Shown: positions 1 to 12,094, numbered from the stretch's first letter. The stretch is 64,000 nt of DNA from Perkinsus marinus ATCC 50983 (GCF_000006405.1 NW_003217015.1:481331-545330); one strand, 5' to 3'. Made by a program: numbers and translations. Notes: generated by a model not told the origin, from the letters alone.

Positions 1-3000
1 GATGATAGGATTGTATTTCACTCAGGGAGAGATGGCCAAGATAGTCACCATGCTACAGACCGAACGGAGGAAGAGACGCAGTGCTGAGGAGGCGCTGGAG
101 AAGGTGGGGATGACATTAGATGAGCTCTCATTGATAGCATGTGGATGGCAGGTGTCATCCGAATCAGCTGGGCAGGAGCCATCAGCAGCTGCTAGTCGTA
201 GGCTGGCTGTTCATCTGGCTCGTCACGTTCAGGATCTCACTGCAGTAGGCATTGCCTTCACAGTTGCTGTTATGTTCAGTGTTGGAATATGTGTTTGCTA
301 TCCCCAGCAGCTGAGCTCTTCATTTTCCTCGCTTGTTATAGAACTTTACGTACAAACTCGGGTAGAAGTGTTCAGGAGCGAACACTAATTTCTTTTCAAA
401 ATTTCCTCGGAATTTTCATATTGTCACCCACACATGGTGTATATTTTCCCACACTTGTTATTTTTAGACTATCAAGGAATTGAGGGAGAAACAGGGAGAG
501 GAAAAGCCCTCGACTGCGTCTATTGAAAGCAGTGGGGAGAACTCGGATGGTAAATCTTTGATAAGGCCACGAGATGGACGTCCAACTGTGTGTTCTCAGA
601 ATCACTCGAGTCGTTGCAAAGAGAATCATCTCGGCTGCGTCGCGCGATGCCGGACTATCGCTCTTCCGATCTCTCCAAGTGCATGGTATCCTTATCCTCC
701 TTGAAGGCTGACATAACTACTACAGTGAGTTGCTCGGAGCTCTGGTGTCGATCGAGTCTGCTGTTATTTAGGAGGACGAGTACGCCGAGGATATTGTCGA
801 TGATCTCGACGAGGACTTCTCTCCTTCTCACATTATCGACCCTCTGCCTTCCACCCCGACCGCTGATGACGTGGACTCCCTGGCCGGCCTAGTCAGCGAT
901 GAGACTTCTGTAGCTCCGGTTGACTGCAGTGCTGCCATAGAGTACTTCCAAGACTGGATGGAAACGTCCATCCCCGAGTCCCCACGGTTCAAGGATGTGG
1001 ACCTCGAGCATACTGTCAAGGCTGATGTCCCGAATCAGGAAGATCTGCCCAGCATTCCCACCCTAGCCCTAGTCAGGCCAGATATCCTTCGTAGTGAAAC
1101 TGATGGTTGGAGCACCCAAGTTGCCCCGAGCGTAATTGGTGGCCATCCCGAATCTACTATAGGAGAAGTTCCCCCGCCCAACAGAGTGGATGAAGCCTCG
1201 TCTGATCGATGGGATAACTTCGCTGCTAATGCCGGGGACGGCAGTCAGGTGCCGCCATCATCCTCATCGGCCAGCAGCTGCCATGGAGACGCTTGGTCAA
1301 CTGAGCGGCAAGGATCGATAGCAACAACGACTGAAGTAGCGGCAGCATCAAGTCAACCAGAGGCGACTAGAGACATGGAAGGCGTCGATGGTGGCACTGG
1401 TGGGGCCCGGCAAGAGCACGCGTTGGCGATTGCCTCTACTGGCTCTGAGGGCGTGGACTTCATTGGATCCTCGTTGTCGGGAGGAGAGTCTGAGTTGGAG
1501 CCTGAGAGGCTTCAAGAGGAATCCCTGTCTGAACGAACCCGGGACAGCCACCCGGAAGCGACCCAGAGCGATACTGATGTTGGTCATACCCCAACAGAAG
1601 ACGTTCGCCATCAATCTCGAGATACGGACGATTGGCTCATTGGGGAGGAAACAACGGCAGCTACTCGTCAACCGGAGAGCACTGTGGATGTGAGCCCAGG
1701 TTCGTCACGGTTGCAGCAGGATGAGGAAGATGGTGTAGCGTCTCCTGAAGAGGGTCGTCCTGGAGGGGCTGCTGACCTATGGGCTCGAGAAGCCCCCAGC
1801 AAGACACCGGAGATCGTTGCAGCAGTGCCCGAGGAGGAGATGGTTGATGTCGAGGATATGCCTGAGGATGGTGTGGCTTCGCACGGAGTTGAAGACCTGC
1901 AACCACGTGCATCCTCTGTTGCCACTCCGACAGGGCATGCCTCGATGAGTGGCGTCCCAGTAGGGTCAACAATCGCATCACCGGGACATGACGAGGTTGT
2001 TCTTGCCGGTGGAGTTCCCGCGGATGATGACCACGCGGCCCTTGTTGCAGATGACGGCCACGATGATGTTGATATTGACGGTGACGGTCGCGGCGGCGTT
2101 AACGTGGACAACGACAACACAGTTTTTGTGGCAAGTGCCGGCCACGATGATGTTGTTACCGCGCCTGGCAGTCGCGATGATGTTGTTACCGCGCCTGGCA
2201 GTCGCGATGATGTTGTTACCGCGCCTGGCAGTCGCGATGATGTTGTTACCGCGCCTGGCAGTCGCGATGATGTTGTTACCGCGCCTGGCAGTCGCGATGA
2301 TGTTGTTACCGCGCCTGGCAGTCGCGATGATGTTGTTACCGCGCCTGGCAGTCACGATGATGTTGTTACCGCGCCTGGTAGTCACGATGGTGTTGTTACC
2401 GCGCCTGATGGCCACGATGATGTTGTTACCGCGCCTGATGGCCGCGATGATGTTGTTACCGCGCCTGATGGCCGCGATGATGTTGTTACCGCGCCTGGCA
2501 GTCGCGATGATGTTGTTACCGCGCCTGGCAGTCACGATGATGTTGTTACCGCGCTTGGCAGTCACGATGATGTTGTTACCGCGGCCGACGGCCACGACGC
2601 GGCTGTCGCTGCGGTCGAGCTTCATCAGGATTCACCTGTAGAAGGAGACACTGTTGGCTCTGAGCTTGTCGACGAAGACAGAGCGCATCTACACGAAGAG
2701 AGAACAGCTGCGAGTCCGGCGAGTGATATCGAGTCGAACATCCCCGCTAATTACTCGATCGCGACTCTGGACGAAGACCCAGTGGTAACGCAAAGTAGCC
2801 TTGGCTGTTCCCCAACTCCTTGGGATTCCCCCAAGCATGAGCAGACGGCGGCGCTCATGTCCAAGGGGTCTTTAGATCTCGAGGGCGGTAACGGAGGTGC
2901 TGATCAAGGTGGTGCAACGCCTTGGGATGACAGTCGTGATGGTGCTGATGTTGATGATTTTTGGGGTGCATGGGAAGATGCCGAGCCTCATGCGAATCAG

Positions 3001-3591
3001 CAAGAGCAGCGAGCTGGAGTGGTCTCTGTTCCTCAAGAGAAGGTCGTGGAATCTCACGATACAGTGATTGCTCCCGATGAAGAACAAGCCCCGTTGAACG
3101 AGGGTAGCGTTGCTCCTTCCCCGCAGGGAAGTGCCAAACCTGTTCCACTGAGTGAGCATCAAGAGTTGGGATCTCCTGTTGGAGTGGCAGAGCCGAGCAA
3201 TCTTTGGGATGACACTGAAGTTGATAGTTTGGCGATGGATGGTTGGGACGACCATGTTCAGAGTCCGGCACATATTGGGCCTTTTGCTGCTACTTCTGGT
3301 ACGGCTGTGCAGAGCGCTTCAGATTCCCTGTGGGATCACCCTGCCAATGCTTCTGTGGAGTCGGGTATTGTAAGTCCTGACGCCGGTTGGGGGCTCGACC
3401 AGGATAGCCCACGGGTGGTGTCTTCGGCTGTCACGGGAGAACAGCAGGTGCCTCAACATCTGCCTACCACCCCCACACAGCCTGCTACACATGTGCCCGT
3501 AAGCGGTAGGGAGCAGGAGACCGATGTCAAGAAGACACCTAGTAAGGAGCCCTTGGATGATGATTTTTGGGATCTCTTGAATTCGGCGTAG
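1..3591 (+). CDS. Coiled-coil protein with acidic, tryptophan-motif tail (5' truncated by window)
   Basis: Function not recognised. Reading frames upstream of 770 look like short exons: a charged helical piece (LQTERRKRRSAEEALEK), then TIKELREKQGEEK at about 470-555, then ESLESLQRESSRLRRAMP at about 591-725. A clear acceptor (tttag) precedes the last exon at 772, which stays open to the stop at 3591. The intron at 556-590 joins in frame (gg/gt...tcag/aa). The last exon is acidic and disordered, holds fifteen copies of a 10-residue repeat, and in its final third has recurring short tryptophan-acid motifs (PWDD, DDFWGAWED, LWDD, DGWDD, LWDH) and ends DDDFWDLLNSA. Such motifs resemble peptides that bind adaptor or coat appendage domains, for example the delta-COP tryptophan motifs; that is inference only. 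The true start lies outside the window. Long antisense and frame-shifted readings across the repeat come from its periodicity. Confidence 0.7.
277..456 (+). mobile_element. hAT-like MITE, copy A
   Basis: Member of a roughly 145-195 bp family found six times here. It starts CAGTGTTGGAATATG and ends TTTTCCCACACTT, an imperfect terminal inverted repeat (the last base has changed from G). The 8 bases before it (gttatgtt, 269-276) match the 8 after it (gttatttt, 457-464) at 7 of 8 positions, an 8-bp target duplication as in hAT transposons. No coding capacity. It sits in an intron of the first gene, and the downstream splice acceptor (ttttag) overlaps the right target duplication. Confidence 0.8.
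2141..2586 (+). repeat. In-frame 30-bp minisatellite, about 15 units
   Basis: The unit reads gatgatgttgttaccgcgcc plus ten more bases and encodes DDVVTAPGSR with G/D, S/G and R/H variants. Six consecutive units near the 5' end are almost base-identical, while the 3' units diverge (PDG, ALG forms), so expansion looks recent and polar. The unit length is a multiple of three, so copy-number change keeps the frame. Degenerate D/G-rich relatives precede it at 2000-2140. Confidence 0.95.
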
Positions 3592-3978
3592 TTCCTTGAT
3601 TACAATTGAACATTTCGTTTCACCGCTTGAGTTTACCATCCGCAACGCGTGTTCATTTTTCGGGAGAAATTATGTTGCGTTGACTGAGGGATCTTCAGTG
3701 TAAGTGAAGTTGCCAAACCGTTGGAAGCTCACACAAGTTGATGTGTAGAGGTTAACTCTAGCAGCTTATCGTCATTTTGCCGAAAACTACAAAAAATAGA
3801 AGAATTCTCACTGAAGCGGGACGAATCACCAACGCCCACCACAGCCTGTTCCGGGATGACCGAAAGCTGTCCACATTACTAGGTTTCACTGACAATACCA
3901 CAATTGAGAATATGAAAGAAAAGAAGATTATCAAATCAGCTGAGCCATTTGCATATCTTCTCACTGCGAACTCCCGGA
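3592..3978. other. Convergent intergenic region
   Basis: Lies between the stops of two convergent genes. I see no convincing coding sequence; short frames on both strands lack codon character. Presumably holds the two 3' UTRs. Confidence 0.5.
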
Positions 3979-5114
3979 TCAACGCGTAGCTGTATTCGTA
4001 ACGAAGTCTGCAATCGCGTTCAGCAACCGATCTAGTTCTCCTGGAGCACATATGTCCAGTGAGTGATTCCCGTCAACCTCCAGTAACGTCGCATTCATCG
4101 CAACCGCTAGGCGACTGTTAACGCTCGGAAGGGAATGGTCAACGTACCTAAACACAAGGAGCCCCTCTGGTGATGCTGAATCAGTCATGAGGAGTACTCG
4201 TCATCCAAGCCTTGGACCAACATGACAGGAGGACCCTCGGCCATATGACCCACGGCGTCCTCGAGCTCATCGTCGCTCAAGTCACGACTGAACATATCAT
4301 CTGGGCCACCCTCTCGACAGAATAGGGATGCGAATCGTGATGCATTGATCGGGTGGCCAGAGGTGAACATCGAGGCCTCAGGAGGCATGAGCTGCCGGGG
4401 CTCCTTCTGGAGGAGTGACTGAGGGCTCAAGTTGCGAGCAACGAAGTATCACTGATGCGACCTACCATCGCCAGGGTGCGCATTCTGAGGAGGTTCTCTT
4501 GCTCCTCCTCGGATTCTTTCACGGCAAAGTCCACTGCATCACGGTCCGATACAGCGCCTTGTAGGATACATCCCCGGATTTGTGGTAGGCTGTGATTCTG
4601 AGGAGAGACAGAATTGGCTCCCTCAATCGCACTCATGGCTGACCTCTGGCGGGAGCGACTTCATGAAGTACACTACGTCTTGGCACCCTGTACTGTGCCC
4701 TAGTAGGAACACATGGTCTATTCCACCTGATAACAGCTAGATGATAGGAGTGTCCAATAGGATAAGACCGAGTAAGCTTACGATGCTGTTTGAGGAAGGC
4801 TAAGGCACGAGTCATGTCCTCCACGTCCGAGTCTAGGGAGGAGTAACCGTACCCACTGTATGACGAATGCATCAACACCTGTGATGAGAACTCGACAAGA
4901 GACCTAAGCAAACGGTTACCTGGAATACTCTGAGGCCTCTCCTCGCTAGCATAGCTGGATAGTAGGGTCTTAAAAACCCATCAGTGAGGCCCGCCATGAA
5001 CAGGAGCCCTGTGGTTGGAGCTTCCCCTTCGACCGGCCGATCGAACTCGAACAGTGTGAGGTTATCTTCCTCGTTGTAGACAAACAGTTCTCCCTTAGCT
5101 GAGACGGCGGTCAT
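3979..5114 (-). CDS. DUF1749 (UPF0613) alpha/beta-hydrolase
   Basis: Serine hydrolase of the DUF1749/UPF0613 family, which includes fungal siderophore esterase SidJ; the substrate here is unknown. Exon 1 (5114-4920) encodes an N-terminal strand followed by TTGLLFMAGLTDGFLRPYY, the family's GGLTDG-type segment. Exon 2 starts at 4878 with SSYSGYGYSSLDSDVEDM, another family hallmark (SSSYSGWGTSSLDxDVEE). A following exon gives the nucleophile elbow LLGHSTGCQD. Later exons contain PINASRF...DDMFSRDLSDDE and the C-terminal DGNHSLD, whose His is the likely catalytic base; QGLDDEY may supply the acid. Splices after the first exon give VFQ/VLMHSSYSG in frame. About six short exons. Convergent with the gene at 1-3591. 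Confidence 0.85.
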
Positions 5115-5758
5115 TTACAAATCTCGATCAACGAAAATGAACACGATTTTCAAGATTCTACGATCCTTCTGGTCCAGAAGTTCTGATTAGCTCCCTAAGC
5201 GATCGGAGTCGTGAAATGCATGCCGACGGTCGGCCAGTATAATCCAATTGAACATCCCTGATGGTGTCTGATTAATCAGCGCTCAGCTCTTCTCGTTATG
5301 AGCACGTATACAGCAGCCAATACCCCGATACGTGGTGAGCCACCACTGGTGACACATAACTATAGGGGGCGCAACGGGCCTTGCTGAGTATGTCAGCACA
5401 CAAACTGGACCTTGGAGAAGTAGTCACTTCGCCAACCCGCTAACCAGAATCTCCTCTCGTGGTGTTCTCGATTATGTGATACCCGATGTCCCACTAGTGT
5501 AACACAATAGGAAAGGACTAGAAACAGAAGTACTCGGAATCAGTTTAAATAAAGGTAGATTTGTTTTTGGATGTTGGAGTTTATTTGTCGTAAGGACAGC
5601 AGCAGGATTTCAATAGCTTCGACCGGAGCACAATGCCATCGAGACCAACTCACCCAACCTGCATGATCCGCGACCTACTCACGCCACCGGCGCGAGAGAA
5701 GTGAGTACGGGCCCAATGGCAGTCCCGATGGGGTTTCAAGAATAGAGTGGTACAGCGA
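5115..5758. other. Non-coding, nothing recognised
   Basis: Upstream flank of the DUF1749 gene. No ORF with convincing composition and no repeat recognised; probably promoter and 5' UTR sequence. Confidence 0.4.
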
Positions 5759-6992
5759 TCAACTAATGGCTACAAAATGAGCCAATGACGGACGATAAAT
5801 GAGAGGGACGAAAGCATCCTTCTGGGAATCTCGAAGAGTCTCCGATACATCCGTGGACGGAATTATCGCTGGTAATAAAGAATCACACACCACCATCAAG
5901 AACGGTCCATGGCCACTGAAGCTGCAGGACCTACCAGCACGGCATGACTCCTCCACCCAAACAGAGAAGGGATGCCGCGTATCATCTAGTGACAGTAACA
6001 GAGCCTTTAGAACAGTGCTCAGCAACAACAATAGGCTGCATAAGCTATCGAGTCCTTCGGTTTACTTGGTATTATATAGTAGTTGAGCTACACTTACCAT
6101 CACCTCCCTCCCCTCTCCAGAGGCAAGAATAGCGACTGTATTATGGGGTAGTACAAAGCAGATACGACTAAAGACTGAACGTAGTAGGATTAGTGAAGAG
6201 CAACACTCGAGCCCTCCGAGACCAGAGTGAATGAACTTAACAGAGATCCGAACAACAGCCGGATCCCATTCAGGTTTGCTTGGACTTTTCACAAACGGTA
6301 ATACAAAGTTCACGAACCGAGTGAGAAATCAAAGCCAACAGTCGGAGTGTTTAGGTGTTATCGAACCGACTCTATAGCAAGAAGCTTAAAATGCTACTAA
6401 CAATGGAGCCATTACACTGCAATGATAGCGATCGCGACATGAGCAGAACAATCAAGCCTGATAGTGGAAGAGAGAGAAAATAGAGGCTAGTGAGCACCAC
6501 TCATACAAGAAGTAGGAGCAACGAAAAGCAGAAGGACTAATAAGTAGTACGAGCGCCAAAAACGCCATCCTGGTACTACTGCAATGACTGTGAGTTCAGT
6601 CTTTTCATATAATGACGGTCTACTGTCAATGACCACCCGAATTCACGGCACACGCGACGATGCTGGTACATTGACATCAATCAGTAGTAGAGACTAGAAT
6701 CAAGTACTTCTCGATAATATTCTTTACGCGGTTATATCATGGAGCTCATGTAAGGTAAAGAACGATGATGAGCAGCCTGCTCAGAGCAGGAGCAAATAAG
6801 AGTATTGAGACTTGGGTAGATGACAGCATGCCTGTTAGAGGCAATGAGGAGTGATGAAAATGTAGCAGCGATGATGATACCACACATAGACTGTTCAGTG
6901 TAGTACTCTTCAGTGAAATCTTCCCATAAAGTCAACAACGAGGTCGAAGAGACGACGGAGAGTCGACAAAGCACATGAACAGAAGAAACCAC
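5759..6992 (-). other. Possible exons of an unresolved gene
   Basis: The minus strand has several open stretches (5759-6031, 6062-6313, 6732-6992). The first contains IIPSTDVSETLRDSQKDAF, which looks protein-like; the others are hydrophobic and unremarkable. I could not join them with clear splice sites and recognise no domain. May be non-coding or the 3' exons of the gene at 7006-7800. Confidence 0.25.
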
Positions 6993-7005
6993 GGCAAGTG
7001 GTGGG

Positions 7006-7800
7006 CTAGTCGAAGCGACATACTTTTATACTAACAATGAGAGCTACATCTCCTAGCATTTCCCAGCATGCTATGATCACCATCCCGCGGAACGCCATAG
7101 ATGGCGGCAGATGGAAAGTGGGGATCCGCGAGAGTGAAGCCATCCCACGATGCCGCCGCCGTATTCGAGTCGTATAAGGAGAAACCACCGAGCATGCCAA
7201 CGGTCGCCGAGTGCGTGTCGGAGAATGTCGACTGCTGGTTGTTTGTCGCGAGTAAGGTCTGATGAAAAACAGCCGTGTGTGAGACGATCGAAAGACATCC
7301 CTCGAATTCCCTACCTCAACGGCTTGTAGCAAATTGGGCTCGCTTCGATCAGCCTCCTGGTTCACCCAGCCACTAGCAGCTGCCAGTGAGACTCCTTGCT
7401 CGAGAGATATAGTAGGAAGTTGCTGATCGTGATGACGCTGCTCCGGGCGACGAGACAATCGATAGTAGGGAAGACGATGGAGACATTGTAGATGCCATAT
7501 TGGTGAGCAGCATATCACTCTAAGTGCTCAGTAAGGGGCTCGACTGACTCGTAGCAGCATGGGCAAACAGACTACACGGCACAGACTGCACCGTAGGTGG
7601 GGCTTTCCATATAGGCATAGCCCTAGAGCCTAGAGGAGTTGCTACCGGACTGGAGATACGGTTACTGTTGTTGTTATGTTGAAGGCTTGCCGCAGGCGGC
7701 AGGTGCCTCATCTGAAGGCAGCCGAATCCCGAGAGGCCACGGCTACTTCTACTCACCTCCTGCTGATGTTGACTGAGCTGATTTTGACGTGACAATTCGA
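7006..7800 (-). CDS. Hypothetical Q/N/S-rich protein
   Basis: No family recognised. The upstream reading gives SRQNQLSQHQQEVSRSSRG and a stretch with QHNNNSN, rich in Gln, Asn and Ser. A second exon (about 7500-7310) reads HDQQLPTISLEQGVSLAAAS and ends LLQAVE just before a gtaggg donor; a ttttcatcag acceptor then leads into TLLATNNQQSTFSDTHSATV followed by a glycine/aromatic stretch with WDGFTLADPHFPSAAIYG. The composition suggests a disordered regulatory or RNA-associated protein. Start and stop are uncertain. Confidence 0.4.
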
Positions 7801-7910
7801 GGGCCCCAGCCGATATTGACTCTTAAGCCTGGGTCTTTTTATGGGATATCTTACAGTTGGAGTATATACGTAACACAAAGGAGATAATAATTTCTACAGA
7901 GTTCCTCTTC

Positions 7911-7981
7911 GCCGCTTTGGCCGAGTGGTACGACGCGTGGCACTCATCCGAACGACCCAAGATCTATTCCCAGGCTGCGGT
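7911..7981 (+). pseudogene. tRNA-Ser/Leu-like relic
   Basis: Begins GCCGCTTTGGCCGAGTGGT, matching a tRNA acceptor start and a perfect A-box/D-arm (TGGCCGAGTGG) of class II tRNAs. The rest lacks a normal anticodon arm and the TTCRA T-loop; only a partial acceptor partner (CTGCGGT) follows. Read as a degenerate tRNA or tRNA-derived fragment. Confidence 0.35.
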
Positions 7982-8791
7982 ATTTGGATAAACTGTGCCG
8001 TTTGAGATTTAGGGGATATCAATATGTACTTCTACTACTTACAAAGACGTCTCTTATTCAGTTTCAATTTGCACCTCTTCTCAATTGGTAAATGGCGTTC
8101 TCCCTTATGCATCTGATAGAGTCCGGGCTACTGGTGGCCAATGCAGGGGCCATACTTAACGAACGGAGAGTTCTTCGTAAATGTACTATTCTCTAGGGAA
8201 CTGGCGAATCGTATATGAGCGATTTTGGTAGTCAAGCGAAGGAACACGAACTGGACTCGCTCACTCGGTATGCCTTCTGTGTATGCGTTTAGTGTTTGCG
8301 ATGGAGTATTATTCAACGCATAATGTATCTACCTACAGCATCAGCAATGACGTCCTTGTAGTACAATTTTAGAAGTGATCGTATGTCGGAGCTCGCTACT
8401 GTCATTTGAATCGACACTCTACGCGGTTAGTTTTTCCCATTGTGTGATAGAGGAGTGCCACTGTGTATTGAACAGATAACCTGGATAAGCCTGGTTTCGA
8501 CAATGGCGTCAAAGGGCAGCTGTCGACCCTCCTATACAGTGTGCGGACTTTCGGCAGGTGTAATGACGCGGCGATCTCCCACTATGCTGGTAGTGGCTTT
8601 GAATGTGCAATCCTCTTCAGACCCGATAGTGATAATGAACCTCCTCGTTATCCTGTATGAGCTCATCTTTGGTTAAGAAGAGGCAACCCTGTACAGTTAC
8701 AACTGTTTCAACTATCTGATCAGCTTGGGTGTGTAGTTGCCCAACCTGGGGCTGGGGGGCAGGTCGAACATTGGTAGTTGATCACTAGAGG
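7982..8791. other. Non-coding upstream region
   Basis: No gene recognised. One short open frame (8440-8676, +) has no recognisable domain. Likely promoter and 5' UTR of the helicase gene. Confidence 0.4.
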
Positions 8792-11687
8792 ATGCTGCCC
8801 ATACGAGGGCTCATGCGTCGATCGGTGTGGCGGATGCAGGGGGTTATCGGTTACGAAGGCCTCTTCTCACAGTACCGCTTCGATCAGCTAGACATACACC
8901 CAAAGCTACTCTCAGCGTTGAGGGTCATGGGTATTGATACAGCCACTGAGGTGGGCCTTTATCGCGTGGAAATGTATTATGAATCCTCGGTGCAGATTCA
9001 AGCGAGGGCCTTCGTCCCCTTATCAATGGGCAGGGATCTCATTATAAACGCCGAGACTGGTAGTGGGAAGACGCTTAGCTACCTGCTGCCCATCTTCAAC
9101 CGGATGTGATGCCCTTCCGGTCACCCACTCTGACTCGTCCCCTTAGTTACTTCCTTACTGATGCCCCCGATGAAGGGAAGGTCGGTGGTGGTAGTCGGCG
9201 ACACAAGGCAGTCCTGCCTCCACCCACAGTCATAATATGCCCGACTTATGACCTCTGTGCCCAGGTAGGGTCTGTGGGCCACCCCTGCCTAACGATCTCG
9301 ACAGGTTCTGAGTATGTGTAAAACACTGGACTCGGTGGGGCGACGGGTTCAACTACAGAGTCTTGTCAAGGTCCCTCAATTCTACCCAATTACCTTCACC
9401 AACACCACCCGGAGGAAGAGTGGGTCCTCTCTTACCATTGCACACGTTACCCTTCCCTTAAGGTGTACCACAGACCCCAACGCCAGGCTCGGCTGCGCAG
9501 CCTTTCGATGATACCTATCTGGGAGGAGACAGTGTGATTCACGAGGAAAGACCCGAGCATTTACCTCAGGCTACTGCGGGACTCCATGAACACTATTGGT
9601 CCCCTCGAATACGGTGGGTGTACCTCCTCACGCTGGCTGTCCATCCCAGGCCTCAGGTGGGGGGCTGTTGACATCGTAGTCACTACCCCTCATCATTTCG
9701 TAGCCGACTTGGATCGATGTGCTGAGACTGGTAGCTCGGCTAACCAGCTCCATCCAGCTGCGGTCATCTTCGACGAGGCCGACATGATATTCCACGAGAT
9801 GAGGTCATTGATGGTGATGGAGGCTGGTGCCCTTTAGATTCGTGCAGGTCTCAAGTATACGACATAGTGCGCCATCTTCGCCCGAGACTGGAGATACCAC
9901 AGCCTGGGCAGGCGTCGGCAGTGAAGAAGCGGAAGAAGCTTCTACCCTGTCAGTTCGTATTCGCTAGTGCCTCGATGCCTACAGGAGGGCCCAACAGGTC
10001 GGGTTGCCGGCAATGCTAGAGCCGAGATATGACTCGATTTCTTCAGTGTGGCGGCTATGGTCAGTCAGCGATTTTGTACTGCCGAGTTGATCACCACAGC
10101 GTTCGCTCATTCAATTCCCCCTACCATGAGAGTTGAATGGTTCAAAGCCTCTCCTGTGTGGGATCAGCGATGTGCAGAGCTCGCTGAGATACTCAAGGTT
10201 CGACACGTACCGTCTCTGCCTCCATCGACTTCATCAGGCATACTTCCCAGCGTCTCAACCGGCTAGAGTTCTCGTATTCGTAAATTCGTCTCTCAACTGT
10301 AACGCGCTGTATCACTACCTTCGGGTGAGCTAATCGTTGGACCTAGGGGGGAGGATGGGCTCTTGTGTAGGACCTGGGATGGCCAGTAGTGCGGTTCAGT
10401 GCTAGTCGTGGGGCTAAGTTGATGTTGCGTCTGGCGAGAGATGCTGACCAGTTCTGCTCGGCCTCCGCCTACCACGACCCTTCATCGATCAAATGGGATG
10501 GTAAGGTGGATAAGGAGAAGGAGCTCACTCCAGTAGAGGCAGACGCCTTGGCTAAGAAGAGGAAACACTATGGTGGTAGGAATAGGCGATCGGTTCAGTT
10601 GAGACTATCCTCATCTCTCGGTCGTAGCTTTGATGCAGTCGCCACTACGTGTGATGGTCTGCACTGATCACGCGGCGAGAGGCTTCGACTGGCCTCAAGT
10701 GGATGCTGTCATTCATTTCCAAATGCCTCTTGATGCGGTGGGTCGTCGTCAGCTATGGAGCGCCAACACACTACACTTGACAGGTTAAGTTCCTGCATAG
10801 GAGTGGGAGAGGAGGTCGGTTGGGACGACCTTGTCGGATAATCACCCTCGTCGGGGAGAAGGACGAAACTCTAGCAACAGAGATACAACAGCAGAGTGAG
10901 TCGCCCATAATCACCGCGGGTTCAGCTGGCGCTCCTCAGTTGATAAAGGGAGGAGTTTAGAGAAGGTCTTCAGTCGAAAGCAGTCTCTCCCACGCAGGCG
11001 ACGCCGACGGGCTGAACTTCAACAATCAATTCAGCGGGTAGGACGGAGGGCAGTTCCAGACCCTGGCTAGCTCGGCCCTGTAGGAAACTCCATCTGTCGA
11101 GGACTCGGGTGATGAGTCCGGAAGTGAGGGCATGGAGCCTCTGGAAAAGCCGCAGGAGACCGAGGATAAGGGCACTCTGGTTGGTTATGTCAGCGTTTAT
11201 GACTCGGATAGCGATGCGGATGCGGAAGATGATGTGCCAGAGACACTTGACGCGGCTGTGTCCCATGTGATCATGTTTTGTTGGAAGATCGCTGCCTACT
11301 GAGCATCTCACGTTTTTGTAGATACATGATAGGTCAACGACGGCTGGGTCATCGGATAACACGAATGTCCCCGCCTGGCGGGTTGGAAGCCGACGAACAT
11401 TCCCCGAGACTCCAGCAGATAGTGATTCTGATGACGAGCCTAGTAGTTACACCTGGGCTCGCGTTAGACGAGACCCAATAGCTGCTGCGGCTGGGGAAAC
11501 TGTGAGCCCTCGTCGTGAGGTAGTAGCTTTTCTCGCTGTGCCGGTCTCAACCTCCATATTTCGGCAGGTTATCGGAGTGGAATCTCAATCGGTCAGGGCT
11601 GGACGGCAACGGCGTCGTGATAAATTCAAACAAACAACTCTTATCAATGAATTCAGACGGAATGAGGATGAAGTGCTCAAGCTATAG
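8792..11687 (+). CDS. DEAD-box RNA helicase
   Basis: ATP-dependent RNA helicase, split by many short introns. Visible motifs in order: Q-motif region with VQIQARAFVPLSMGRDLI, motif I AETGSGKT, a motif Ia-like ICPTYDLCAQ (usual form PTRELxxQ), VDIVVTTPHHF (Ib), motif II DEAD in AVIFDEADMIF, motif III altered to ASASMP (usual SAT), ARVLVFVNSS in the C-terminal RecA domain, motif V CTDHAARGFDWPQVDAV and motif VI HRSGRGGR. After the core come acidic runs (YDSDSDADAEDD; ADSDSDDEP) and a basic tail ending RRRDKFKQTTLINEFRRNED. The start was chosen at the first Met of the Q-motif exon; an upstream leader exon is possible. Substrate unknown. The altered Ia and III motifs and the spacing place it outside the best-conserved subfamilies. 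Confidence 0.85.
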
Positions 11688-11867
11688 CACTGAGCATGAT
11701 CAGCGTTTCCGAAAAAAAAGAAGTTTCGGGTCTGTTGAAATCTCGAGTTGGATGTTGCGCTTCAGACAACTCTTCGTCCAGTGAGTAATACCATGTGAGC
11801 AAAATCATGTACACTAGAAGACTTCCATGACGCTCGCGATGATCGAAGACGCCACTAATTATTAATA

Positions 11868-11940
11868 GGGGGACTAGCTCAAATGGTAGAGCGCTCGCTT
11901 AGCAAGCGAGAGGCACCGGGATCGATGCCCGGGTTCTCCA
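11868..11940 (+). tRNA. tRNA-Ala (anticodon AGC)
   Basis: 73-nt cloverleaf. The acceptor GGGGGAC pairs with GTTCTCC and includes the G3:U70 wobble that identifies alanine tRNAs. D-arm GCTCAAATGGTAGAGC, anticodon stem CTCGC/GCGAG around TTAGCAA, T-arm CCGGGATCGATGCCCGG, discriminator A. No intron and no encoded CCA. Confidence 0.97.
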
Positions 11941-11945
11941 TTTTT
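11941..11945 (+). terminator. RNA polymerase III terminator
   Basis: Five T residues directly after the tRNA-Ala discriminator base, the usual Pol III stop signal. Confidence 0.8.
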
Positions 11946-12094
11946 CCTCTTTCAAGATTGAATCTATTTGTGCTCGAACGTCGATCATTGAGATTGTCCT
12001 AGTCATCATCCACTAGTCCGGTAAAATATCCTTTCATGTTTCGTTCCGAATTAACTTGCGTAATTCAACGTCAGACCTCAGGCGCAACGAAAAA

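Noticed and set aside
2141-2586. Regular 30-bp repeats considered as a CRISPR array
   Set aside because: Units are directly adjacent with no spacers, in frame inside a protein-coding exon of a eukaryotic gene.
1978-2641. Long open frames on both other readings of the 30-bp repeat region
   Set aside because: The repeat has no stops in several frames, so these are periodicity artefacts of the real coding frame.
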